This document shows positions 1 to 6,256 of a stretch of 8,195 nt of DNA, one piece after another. The notes beneath the pieces were generated by a model. That model saw only the letters and a list, made by a program, of their open reading frames with translations. It had not been told where the DNA came from and ran no database searches. The translations under genes and the position numbers were made by a program. Source of the DNA: JAAFIP01 sp031428975 (lineage in GTDB: Bacteria > Pseudomonadota > Gammaproteobacteria > Burkholderiales > Burkholderiaceae_C); the NCBI GenBank assembly GCA_031428975.1, contig JANOYR010000300.1:1-8195 (forward strand). Reading direction: 5' to 3'. Positions within the stretch are counted from its first letter, which is position 1. Each line of letters opens with the position of its first letter.

Positions 1-11
1 GATCGGACATG

Positions 12-45
12 GCTCACCTTGTGTACTATTAGGGTACAGGTGAGC
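12..45. repeat. Imperfect hairpin upstream of the cyclic-nucleotide-binding gene
   Basis: The arms GCTCACCT (12-19) and AGGTGAGC (38-45) are perfect complements. Inside them GTAC (23-26) pairs with GTAC (34-37), leaving a 3-nt bulge on the left and a 7-nt loop. No T-tract follows, so it is a poor intrinsic terminator. It could be an operator, a transcript-end structure of a gene to the left of the window, or a leader structure. The base pairing is seen directly; the function is unknown. Confidence 0.5.
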
Positions 46-49
46 GTCG

Positions 50-92
50 TTGTGAACATGCCCAAGCCTGGCGGGATGTGAATTGTTCACAA
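50..92. promoter_or_regulatory. Operator-like inverted repeats (TTGTGAA / TTCACAA motifs)
   Basis: TTGTGAACA (50-58) is the exact reverse complement of TGTTCACAA (84-92). Overlapping the right arm is a second perfect palindrome, TGTGAA-TTG-TTCACA (77-91). A further TTCACAA lies at 134-140, just ahead of the gene that starts at 166. Dyads of this size in an intergenic region are typical of a dimeric regulator. The half-sites look like those of the CRP family (TGTGA/TCACA), but the spacer is 5 nt rather than the canonical 6, so CRP binding is not established. No convincing -35/-10 pair was recognised nearby. Confidence 0.45.
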
Positions 93-165
93 AATCAACC
101 GCTGCAACGCTCCTTGGGTTACCATCATTTTAATTCACAACTTCGGTCCTGCTCTGTAAACGCAC

Positions 166-765
166 ATGTTTGATAAATTATTCAAAAAAAAATCTGATTC
201 GGATTTCGCCTCTACGATAACGCAAGCACGTAGGCGGTCTGTTGACGGCTCTGCAAGTGCTGGTATGGCAGCAGAAATGCTCACTGCGCCTACCGCCTTG
301 ATGCAACTCTCGCGCGACGAAGGCAAGGTCGTGGTGAGCTACATGACCCCAAAAAAGATAGCCGATGGCACGACTTTTATTAAAGAAGGCGATGCACGCG
401 ACACTGGTTATATGATGCTTTTGCTTGAGGGCGAAGTCACGATTGAGAGCATTTCGGTGAGCCGCATCTCGCCTGTAACGGTCACTGTGCTCGGTCCTGG
501 CAGTTTAATAGGCGAAATGGGCTTGGTCGACGGTGAGCCGCGCTCGGCCTCGTGCACCGCCACCACCGACATCAGTTGCGCGATTTTGACGCGCGCTTCA
601 TTAGAGCTGCTGATGAACGAAGAGCCACGTGTGGGCGCTAAGCTGATGATGGCCGTGAGCCTGCGCATTGCAGAGCGCATGCGCGATACCGCCGACAAGC
701 TGCGTTTGTATGCCCAATTGGTGTTGGCCATGCAGCAAGAAATCGACAACGCGCTGCCCACCTAG
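166..765 (+). CDS. Cyclic nucleotide-binding domain protein (stand-alone CNB/Crp-type sensor domain)
   Basis: This 199-aa protein is probably a cytoplasmic cyclic-nucleotide (cAMP or cGMP) sensor. Residues about 50-150 form a CNB beta-roll. The phosphate-binding cassette is visible at 112-128: G116-E117 match the ribose-contacting Gly-Glu of E. coli CRP, and R126-S127 (in GEPRSAS) match its phosphate-contacting Arg-Ser. Ligand binding therefore looks intact. A C-terminal helix (about 155-195) resembles the CRP dimerisation helix, but no helix-turn-helix or other output domain follows, so it is not a DNA-binding Crp/Fnr regulator. The N-terminus (MFDKLFKKKS) is short, basic and amphipathic and could touch membrane or a partner; that is inference. 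The ATG at 166 is the only sensible start, but no clear Shine-Dalgarno precedes it. Codons 7-9 are an uninterrupted A9 tract. The gene stands alone and is convergent with the GMC gene. The domain call is firm; the role is unknown. Confidence 0.85.
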   Translation: MFDKLFKKKSDSDFASTITQARRRSVDGSASAGMAAEMLTAPTALMQLSRDEGKVVVSYMTPKKIADGTTFIKEGDARDTGYMMLLLEGEVTIESISVSRISPVTVTVLGPGSLIGEMGLVDGEPRSASCTATTDISCAILTRASLELLMNEEPRVGAKLMMAVSLRIAERMRDTADKLRLYAQLVLAMQQEIDNALPT

Positions 766-815
766 GCCAGTGCCCATGCGCGGGCTGTGCCGCTCGCGGA
801 GAGCTTTTGGTAAAT

Positions 816-2522
816 TCAGCCTGCGCTGGTGATCCAGCGGGCCGCTTTTTCTGCCATCATCAAAGTGGGGCTGTTGGTGTTGCCACTGGTAATGGTGGGC
901 ATGGCACTGGCATCCACTACCCGCAGGCCATGGACAATTCCCCCTCTACCATCTCTCACCCGCATTTGTGCATCTAGCACAGCAGTGGCATCATTGTCTG
1001 CTCCCATTTTTGCAGTGCCAACGGGATGAAAAATGGTAGTGGCAATGTCGCCTGCTAGGCGCGCCAATTCTTCGTCGCTGTTGTATTGCGGGCCCGGTTT
1101 GTATTCGACAGGCTTGAATTTGGCCAGCGCGGGCTGCGCGGCAATGGTGCGCGTGAAGCGCAAACTGTCGGCGGCCACTTTGCGGTCTTCTGGCGTGCTC
1201 AGATAGTTGGGCGCGATAGCCGGCGCATCTTCAAAATTGCTGGTTTTGATCTGCACCGTGCCACGGCTGCTGGGGTTAAGGTTGCAAACACTGGCGGTAA
1301 ATGCAGGAAAACTGTGCAGCGGCTGGCCAAAAGCGTCTAGGCTGAGTGGTTGCACATGGTATTCGATATTCGGCCAAGCATGGTCTGCGCTGCTGCGCGT
1401 AAAAGCGCCCAACTGACTGGGCGCCATGCTCATGGGGCCGGTTTGCTTGAGGGCGTATTCAAGACCGATTTTGGCCTTGCCCCACCAGGAGTTGGCCAGC
1501 GTGTTGAGCGTGTCAACGCCCTCCACTTTGTACACCGCACGGATTTGCAAATGGTCTTGCAAGTTAGCACCTACTCCTTGTAAATCGCATACTGGTTCTA
1601 TGCCTTTGCTCTTCAAAAAGGCCGCATCGCCAATGCCTGAGAGCTGTAAAAGCTGCGGTGTGCCAATAGCCCCAGCGCACAAAACCACTTGGTCAGCTGC
1701 CGTAGCGGTGACCATGCGGTCACCCGTCCAGACCTGCACGCCGGTGCAGCGCTGGCTGCCGTCTGGCTGCTTTTCAAGCACGAGGCGCACCACATGGGCG
1801 CGTGTCCACATTTCAAAATTAGGCCGTCCGTAGCAGGTGGGGCGCAAAAACGCCTTGGCGGCGTTCCAGCGGAAACCGTTTTTTTGGTTTACCTCAAAGT
1901 AGCCTACGCCCTCGTTGTTGCCTTGGTTAAAGTCGGCGGTTTTGGGCACGCCCGCCTGCTCGGCGGCATCGGCAAAAGCGTCTAAGATGTCCCAACGCAG
2001 GCGTTGCTTCTCAATGCGCCATTCGCCGCCATTTTTGCCTTTCTTGGAGGCGTGGTTGGCATGAAATTTTGAGAAATTCTGGTCAATGTCACTGTCAATG
2101 CGAGGTTTGTCGCTATCTAATTTATAGTGGTCTTCATGTGCCATAAAATCTGGCAAACAATTGTCCCATGCCCAAGAGCTGTCGCCAGTCAGCGCCGCCC
2201 ACTGGTCGTAGTCGCGCGACTGGCCGCGCATGTAAATCATGCCATTGATGCTGCTGCAGCCGCCCAGCACTTTGCCGCGTGGGTAGCCCAAGCTGCGGCC
2301 GTTCAGGCCTGCTTGGGCCTCGGTTTGATACAGCCAGTCGGTGCGCGGGTTGCCAATGCAATGCAAATAGCCCACTGGTATGTGAATCCAGTGGTAATCG
2401 TCTTTGCCTCCCGCTTCAATCAGCAGCACCCGCTTTTGGCTTTGTGCAGACAGGCGGTTGCACAGCAAAGAGCCCGCAGTGCCCCCGCCTATGACGATGG
2501 TGTCGAAGTCAGTTTGGGCCAT
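816..2522 (-). CDS. GMC-family FAD-dependent oxidoreductase (choline dehydrogenase-like; candidate 3-hydroxypropionate dehydrogenase)
   Basis: This 568-aa flavoenzyme would oxidise an alcohol group to an aldehyde and pass electrons from FAD to an acceptor. The FAD-binding Rossmann motif IGGGTAGS is at residues 11-18. GMC signature 1 (PRGKVLGGCSSINGMIYMRG) is at 81-100, and signature 2 (GAIGTPQLLQLSGIG) is at 284-298. The active-site His is H499 (TIFHPVGTAKMG) and the second catalytic position is N548 (SGNTNSPT). Length is normal for the family. Residues about 135-164 are an unusual charged Lys/Asp/Ser-rich stretch ahead of GGEWRIEKQRLRW. The ATG at 2522 lies 5 nt after the mmsA stop, with no strong ribosome-binding site, which suggests translational coupling. 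Pairing with mmsA in this order recalls hpdH of Cupriavidus necator, whose product oxidises 3-hydroxypropionate. That substrate is inference; other alcohols are possible. The family call is certain. Confidence 0.93.
   Translation of the reverse strand: MAQTDFDTIVIGGGTAGSLLCNRLSAQSQKRVLLIEAGGKDDYHWIHIPVGYLHCIGNPRTDWLYQTEAQAGLNGRSLGYPRGKVLGGCSSINGMIYMRGQSRDYDQWAALTGDSSWAWDNCLPDFMAHEDHYKLDSDKPRIDSDIDQNFSKFHANHASKKGKNGGEWRIEKQRLRWDILDAFADAAEQAGVPKTADFNQGNNEGVGYFEVNQKNGFRWNAAKAFLRPTCYGRPNFEMWTRAHVVRLVLEKQPDGSQRCTGVQVWTGDRMVTATAADQVVLCAGAIGTPQLLQLSGIGDAAFLKSKGIEPVCDLQGVGANLQDHLQIRAVYKVEGVDTLNTLANSWWGKAKIGLEYALKQTGPMSMAPSQLGAFTRSSADHAWPNIEYHVQPLSLDAFGQPLHSFPAFTASVCNLNPSSRGTVQIKTSNFEDAPAIAPNYLSTPEDRKVAADSLRFTRTIAAQPALAKFKPVEYKPGPQYNSDEELARLAGDIATTIFHPVGTAKMGADNDATAVLDAQMRVRDGRGGIVHGLRVVDASAMPTITSGNTNSPTLMMAEKAARWITSAG
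824..850 (+). terminator. Possible intrinsic terminator of the cyclic-nucleotide-binding gene
   Basis: A perfect 6-bp stem, CGCTGG (824-829) with CCAGCG (834-839), has a TGAT loop. After a 6-nt gap it is followed on the plus strand by TTTTT (846-850). It lies 59 nt past the stop of the upstream plus-strand gene and inside the 3' end of the convergent GMC gene. The gap before the T-tract weakens the case. Confidence 0.25.
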
Positions 2523-2527
2523 GGTGC

Positions 2528-4033
2528 TTATTTACTAGTGGGCATGGCAAACTCCGCGCCTTTGCCAATGCTGTCTGGCCAGCGCTGCATGATGGATTTT
2601 TGTTTGGTGTAGAAGCGCACACCCTCTTCGCCATAGGCGTGCATGTCGCCAAAAAGGCTTTTTTTCCAACCGCCAAAGCCGTGCCACGCCATGGGCACAG
2701 GAATCGGCACATTGATGCCCACCATGCCCACCTGAATACGGCGGCCAAACTCGCGGGCCACGCCGCCGTCGCGGGTGAAACAGCTCACGCCATTGCCAAA
2801 CTCGTGGGCGTTGATGAGATTAATGGCCTGCGCCATGTCGGCCACGCGCACGCATGCGAGCACGGGGCCAAAAATCTCTTCTTTGTAAATGCGCATGTTG
2901 GGCGTGACATTGTCAAACAGTGTGCCGCCCATCCAAAAGCCCTGCTCGCAGCCTGCTTCTTGTTGCGCAAACTGGCGACCATCGACCAGCAAGTCCGCGC
3001 CTTGTGCTGCGCCTACTTCAATATAGCCAGTGATACGGTCAAAGGCCGCTTGGGTGACGATAGGGCCCATTTCAGCGTCAAGGTGCACACCGTTTTTCAC
3101 CTTCAACGCCTTGGTGCGCTCAATCAGCATGGGCATGATGCGCTCGGCCACATCGCCCACCAGCACCGCCACGCTAATGGCCATGCAGCGCTCGCCAGCG
3201 GAGCCATAGGCCGCGCCAATGAGCGCGTCAACGGCCTGTTCCATGTCGGCATCAGGCATGACCACCATGTGGTTTTTAGCGCCGCCCAAGGCCTGCACGC
3301 GCTTGCCGTGGTGGGCGCCGGTTTCGTAAATATAGTTGGCAATGGGGGTAGATCCCACAAAGCTAATCGCCTTCACATCGGGGTGCACCAAGAGCGCATC
3401 CACGGCCTCTTTGTCGCCCTGCACCACGTTGAAAACACCGTCCGGCAGGCCCGCTTTTTGGAGCAGGTCTGCCATAAAAAGCGAAGCGCTTGGGTCAATC
3501 GGGCTGGGCTTGAGCACAAAGGTGTTGCCAGCCGCAATGGCCACCGGAAACATCCACATGGGCACCATCACCGGAAAGTTAAAGGGCGTGATGCCCGCCA
3601 CCACGCCCAGCGGCTGGCGCAGCGTCCAGTTGTCGATGCCGGTGGACACCTGCTCGGTGAAGTCGCCTTTGAGCAACTGGGGAATGCCCGTGGCAAACTC
3701 CACAATGTCGATGCCGCGCGTGACCTCGCCCTGCGCATCGGTGAACACTTTGCCGTGCTCGGCGGTGATGAGGCGCGCCAAATCGTCTTTGTGGCGGTTG
3801 AGCAACTCCCAAAACTTGAACATCACCCGCGCCCGCTTGAGCGGCGGTGCGTCGGCCCATGCGGGGAAGGCCGCTTGCGCGGCGGCTACTGCTTTGTCCA
3901 CTTCAGACGCATTGGCCAGTGCCACATGGCCTGTCACTGCGCCCGAGGCAGGGTTGGTCACCGCTTGGTTGCGGCCAGAGTTGCCAGCCATGGTGTTGCC
4001 AGCGATGAAATGCCCAATATGTGTCATGCCCAT
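2528..4033 (-). CDS. mmsA: CoA-acylating methylmalonate-semialdehyde dehydrogenase
   Basis: This 501-aa NAD-dependent aldehyde dehydrogenase converts (methyl)malonate semialdehyde to propionyl-CoA or acetyl-CoA with loss of CO2, as in valine, beta-alanine, inositol or 3-hydroxypropionate breakdown. Numbering from the ATG at 4033, the oxyanion-hole Asn is N152 in ITPFNFPVM. The nucleotide-binding SFVGSTP is at about 224-230, and GGAKNHMVVMPDADME follows from about 250. The catalytic Cys is C283 in GSAGERCMA. The segment VQALGGAKNH has no Glu where hydrolytic ALDHs carry their general-base Glu (LELGG), as expected for the CoA-acylating MMSDH subfamily. KEEIFGPV near the C-terminus is also typical. 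The frame stays open upstream to 4120, but the ATG at 4033 has a GAGG ribosome-binding site (complement of 4040-4043) 6 nt away and gives the usual family length; 4027 is a less well-spaced alternative. It is the first gene of a two-gene operon with the GMC oxidoreductase and is divergent from mlaE. Confidence 0.94.
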   Translation of the reverse strand: MGMTHIGHFIAGNTMAGNSGRNQAVTNPASGAVTGHVALANASEVDKAVAAAQAAFPAWADAPPLKRARVMFKFWELLNRHKDDLARLITAEHGKVFTDAQGEVTRGIDIVEFATGIPQLLKGDFTEQVSTGIDNWTLRQPLGVVAGITPFNFPVMVPMWMFPVAIAAGNTFVLKPSPIDPSASLFMADLLQKAGLPDGVFNVVQGDKEAVDALLVHPDVKAISFVGSTPIANYIYETGAHHGKRVQALGGAKNHMVVMPDADMEQAVDALIGAAYGSAGERCMAISVAVLVGDVAERIMPMLIERTKALKVKNGVHLDAEMGPIVTQAAFDRITGYIEVGAAQGADLLVDGRQFAQQEAGCEQGFWMGGTLFDNVTPNMRIYKEEIFGPVLACVRVADMAQAINLINAHEFGNGVSCFTRDGGVAREFGRRIQVGMVGINVPIPVPMAWHGFGGWKKSLFGDMHAYGEEGVRFYTKQKSIMQRWPDSIGKGAEFAMPTSK

Positions 4034-4199
4034 TGATAGCCTCGTTAATATGCCCCAAGTATCGCCGCGCAAAGCCCATAAATCCAATGAAACCTGCAAA
4101 AGAGCGCGATAAACACACACTTTAAGCAGTGGCTGTTGCCGATGCCCATGCGCCCCCCCTGAACGGGGGATAGCAGCGGCTCGCTGGCCATTGGATAAT
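4034..4199. promoter_or_regulatory. Divergent intergenic region between mmsA and mlaE
   Basis: This region of about 166 bp must hold the promoters of both operons. GAGG for mmsA reads on the minus strand at 4043-4040. GATAAT at 4194-4199 resembles a -10 box but has no acceptable -35 at 16-18 nt, and its position would put the transcription start inside the first codons of mlaE unless translation begins at 4221. No LysR-type regulator gene is present on either side, although hpdH/mmsA loci often have one. Confidence 0.4.
4155..4186. repeat. Two tandem hairpins upstream of mlaE
   Basis: The first hairpin pairs CCCCC (4155-4159) with GGGGG (4165-4169) around a TGAAC loop. The second pairs CAGCG (4174-4178) with CGCTG (4182-4186) around GCT. 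Neither is followed by a T-tract. They lie immediately 5' of mlaE and could be a dispersed intergenic palindrome or a regulatory structure. Confidence 0.45.
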
Positions 4200-5372
4200 A
4201 TGCGATCATTGCCAGTGCCTATGAATTCCCCTTTGCCCCTCTCTTATCAGCCCCGTGTTCAAGCGGGCAGCAACGTGCCCAACACGCCATGGCTGCTGCT
4301 GGGGCGTTGGACTGCGGGGCAATTGACCGACGCAGGTGCTTGGCATGCAATGGACAAAAGCCTCAAGTCGCAGCTTACTGTAGCCAAGCCTTCTGCACCA
4401 CAGGCATGGGATCTGCGCATGGCCGATGCACTGGACCACATTGGGGCGCAGATTTTATGGAACCATTGGGGCCGCACATGGCCTGCAAGTGTGCAGATGC
4501 ATCCTAGCCAAAAGGCAGTGCTAGAGCGTGTGGCGCAGTTTTCATTGGCTGCTGTGCCTGCCAATAGCCCAACGCTCGCGCAGCGCTTTAACAAGCTGGG
4601 CGAGGTGGTGTTCATCGTGGCCGAGCATATGCGCGGCATGACGGAGCTGATTGGACAGTTGTTTTTGGATTTGCTGCGTTTGGCGCGCGCCCCGCGCCAA
4701 GGGCCTTGGCGCGATGTCTCGGGGCATTTGTACAACATTGGGGCGACAGCGCTGCCTATTACCGCGCTGGTGGGCATGCTCATTGGTGTGGTGCTGGCTT
4801 ACCTGATGGCGCAGCAACTGCGCCAGTTTGGGGCAGATTCTTTTATTGTGGATATTTTGGGGGTGTCGCTCATTCGTGAACTCGGACCCATGCTGGCAGC
4901 CATATTGCTTGCTGGGCGTTCGGGCTCGGCCATCACTGCGCAAATAGGCGTAATGCGGGTTACCGAGGAGCTCGATGCCATGCGCGTCATGGGTATTTCG
5001 CACGGCTTTCGTTTGGTAATGCCGCGTGCTATTGCGCTGGCTATTGCTATGCCATTAATAGCGGTTTGGACCACCACAGCAGCGCTGCTGGGTGGAATGA
5101 TTGCGGCTGATTTGGCGTTGGACATCAATGCCAATTATTTTTTGCATGCCCTGCCCGGCGCGGTGGACAAGGTCAATTTAACCCTGTCAGTGGCCAAGTC
5201 ATCCGTATTTGGCGTGTTGATTGCCTTGGTGGGCTGCCACTACGGCCTGCGCGTGAAACCCAACACCGAGAGTTTGGGGCGCGGCACCACGGCATCGGTG
5301 GTCACCGCCATCACCATTGTGATCTTGGTGGACGCAGCCTTTGCCATTGTTTTCAAAGATTTAGGGGTTTGA
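4200..5372 (+). CDS. mlaE: MlaE-family lipid ABC transporter permease with N-terminal STAS-like domain
   Basis: This inner-membrane permease belongs to an MCE-type lipid transporter. Residue numbers count from the in-frame TTG at 4191. Residues about 33-120 form a STAS-like domain (WDLRMADALDHIGAQILW at 73-90), the role played by separate MlaB in E. coli. The MlaE core fills about 135-393. It includes hydrophobic segments near 185-207, 222-243, 278-305, 336-352 and 368-388. The family hallmark runs from RELGPMLAAILLAGRSGSA (229-247) through the coupling region RVTEELDAMRVMG (256-268). The total of about 390 aa exceeds E. coli MlaE (about 260) because of the fusion. The start is uncertain: TTG 4191, ATG 4200 (weak GGA 4 nt upstream; chosen) and ATG 4221 all precede the conserved part. 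It is first in an operon with mlaF, whose ATG lies 2 nt past this stop. The STAS position usually held by Ser or Thr appears to be H83. Confidence 0.92.
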   Translation: MRSLPVPMNSPLPLSYQPRVQAGSNVPNTPWLLLGRWTAGQLTDAGAWHAMDKSLKSQLTVAKPSAPQAWDLRMADALDHIGAQILWNHWGRTWPASVQMHPSQKAVLERVAQFSLAAVPANSPTLAQRFNKLGEVVFIVAEHMRGMTELIGQLFLDLLRLARAPRQGPWRDVSGHLYNIGATALPITALVGMLIGVVLAYLMAQQLRQFGADSFIVDILGVSLIRELGPMLAAILLAGRSGSAITAQIGVMRVTEELDAMRVMGISHGFRLVMPRAIALAIAMPLIAVWTTTAALLGGMIAADLALDINANYFLHALPGAVDKVNLTLSVAKSSVFGVLIALVGCHYGLRVKPNTESLGRGTTASVVTAITIVILVDAAFAIVFKDLGV

Positions 5373-5374
5373 GC

Positions 5375-6205
5375 ATGGCTGAGCCCGATTCTGTTTTTGA
5401 CCCCGCCGCCCCCGTCGTGGAGATTAAAAACCTGTGGACGGTGTTTAAAACACCGGAGGCGGAGTTTGTCATCCACAAGAATTTGGAGCTGTCCATCGCA
5501 CGCGGCGAAGTGCTGTCGCTAGTGGGTGGCTCGGGCACTGGCAAAACCACCCTGCTGCGCCAAATACTGGGTTTGCAAACGCCCACCCGTGGCACGGTGA
5601 AGGTGTTGGGCAAACCCGCCTCGCGCCTGAGCGAGCAGGGCGCGGCCAGCCGAGTGGGCATGTTGTTTCAACACGGGGCGCTGTTTTCGGCTTTTAGCGT
5701 GCTGGACAACATATCGTTTCCACTGCGCGAGCTCAAACATGTAAGCGACTCTCTGGCCCGCGACGTGGCCATGGTCAAGCTGCAAATGGTGGGGCTAGAG
5801 GCCAAACACGCCAGCAAATCACCCAGCGATTTGTCGGGGGGCATGGTCAAGCGCGTGGCGCTGGCGCGTGCCTTGGTCATGGATCCGCCACTTTTGTTGC
5901 TCGATGAACCCACTGCGGGCCTGGATCCTGAAAGCGCTGATGATTTTTGCGCCCTGCTGCGCAATTTGCACCAAGAGCTGGGGCTCACGGTGGTGATGGT
6001 GACGCACGATTTGGACACCCTGTTTGAGCTGTCTACGCGGGTGGCCGTGCTGGCCTCACAAAAAGTGATTGTCAGCGGCACCGCCAAAGAGGTGATGGAC
6101 TTTGACCATCCCTTTGTGCAAGAGTATTTTTGGGGCGAACGCGGCCGCCGAGCCATGGTGCTGCTGGACGCGCCGCGCAACCAACGCGCCGCCGCACACG
6201 CTTAA
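5375..6205 (+). CDS. mlaF: MlaF-type ABC transporter ATP-binding protein
   Basis: This 276-aa ATPase powers lipid movement by the MlaE permease from the cytoplasmic face. Numbering from the ATG at 5375, Walker A GGSGTGKT is at 51-58. The Q-loop is near FQHGALFS (98-105). The ABC signature LSGGMVKR at 153-160 has the Met-Lys/Val-Lys form typical of MlaF rather than the usual LSGGQ. Walker B plus the D-loop region is LLLLDEPTAGLDPES (173-187), and the switch His is H211 in VTHD. All catalytic elements are present. AGGGG (5363-5367) sits 7 nt ahead of ATG 5375. An in-frame TTG at 5369 overlaps the mlaE stop and is less likely. The spacing of 2 nt to mlaE indicates translational coupling. The C-terminal tail (HPFVQEYFWGERGRRA) is consistent with MlaF extensions that contact the neighbouring subunit or the STAS partner. 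Confidence 0.95.
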   Translation: MAEPDSVFDPAAPVVEIKNLWTVFKTPEAEFVIHKNLELSIARGEVLSLVGGSGTGKTTLLRQILGLQTPTRGTVKVLGKPASRLSEQGAASRVGMLFQHGALFSAFSVLDNISFPLRELKHVSDSLARDVAMVKLQMVGLEAKHASKSPSDLSGGMVKRVALARALVMDPPLLLLDEPTAGLDPESADDFCALLRNLHQELGLTVVMVTHDLDTLFELSTRVAVLASQKVIVSGTAKEVMDFDHPFVQEYFWGERGRRAMVLLDAPRNQRAAAHA

Positions 6206-6215
6206 CCCCCCCCCC
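6206..6215. repeat. C10 homopolymer tract in the mlaF-mlaD spacer
   Basis: Ten consecutive C residues follow directly on the mlaF stop codon (TAA, 6203-6205), 41 nt before the mlaD start. Length change here would not alter a reading frame, but it would alter the leader ahead of mlaD. It may be slippage-prone, or the count may be a sequencing artefact. Confidence 0.8.
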
Positions 6216-6256
6216 GCAACACCCTCACTTAAGCCGCATTCACCTAGCGAGAAATT

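Noticed and set aside
83..91. DnaA box (TTATNCACA)
   Set aside because: TTGTTCACA has one mismatch and other copies have more. There is no AT-rich unwinding region or replication gene, and the sequence is better explained as part of a palindrome.
77..91. Canonical CRP site
   Set aside because: The half-sites TGTGA and TCACA are present, but the spacer is 5 nt instead of 6, which would misplace the helices. It is kept only as an operator-like palindrome.
2645..2670. Terminator-like AAAAAGGCTTTTTTT inside mmsA
   Set aside because: The bases encode the WKKSLFG segment of mmsA, the stem is A/T only and the loop is 3 nt. Internal to a gene with an intact downstream frame, it is unlikely to terminate.
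2600..4036. Long plus-strand open frame (478 codons) antisense to mmsA
   Set aside because: It is His/Ala-rich with no recognisable domain, and it mirrors the codon pattern of mmsA, whose protein has every expected catalytic motif. It is a shadow frame typical of G+C-rich DNA.
3336..4112. Second plus-strand frame (258 codons) antisense to mmsA
   Set aside because: Low-complexity Ser/Ala/Thr composition, no motif, and it lies wholly over mmsA and its leader.
4034..4120. N-terminal extension of mmsA from an upstream ATG at 4120
   Set aside because: The extra 29 residues do not look like MMSDH, and the ATG at 4033 has a well-placed GAGG. The frame is simply open by chance.
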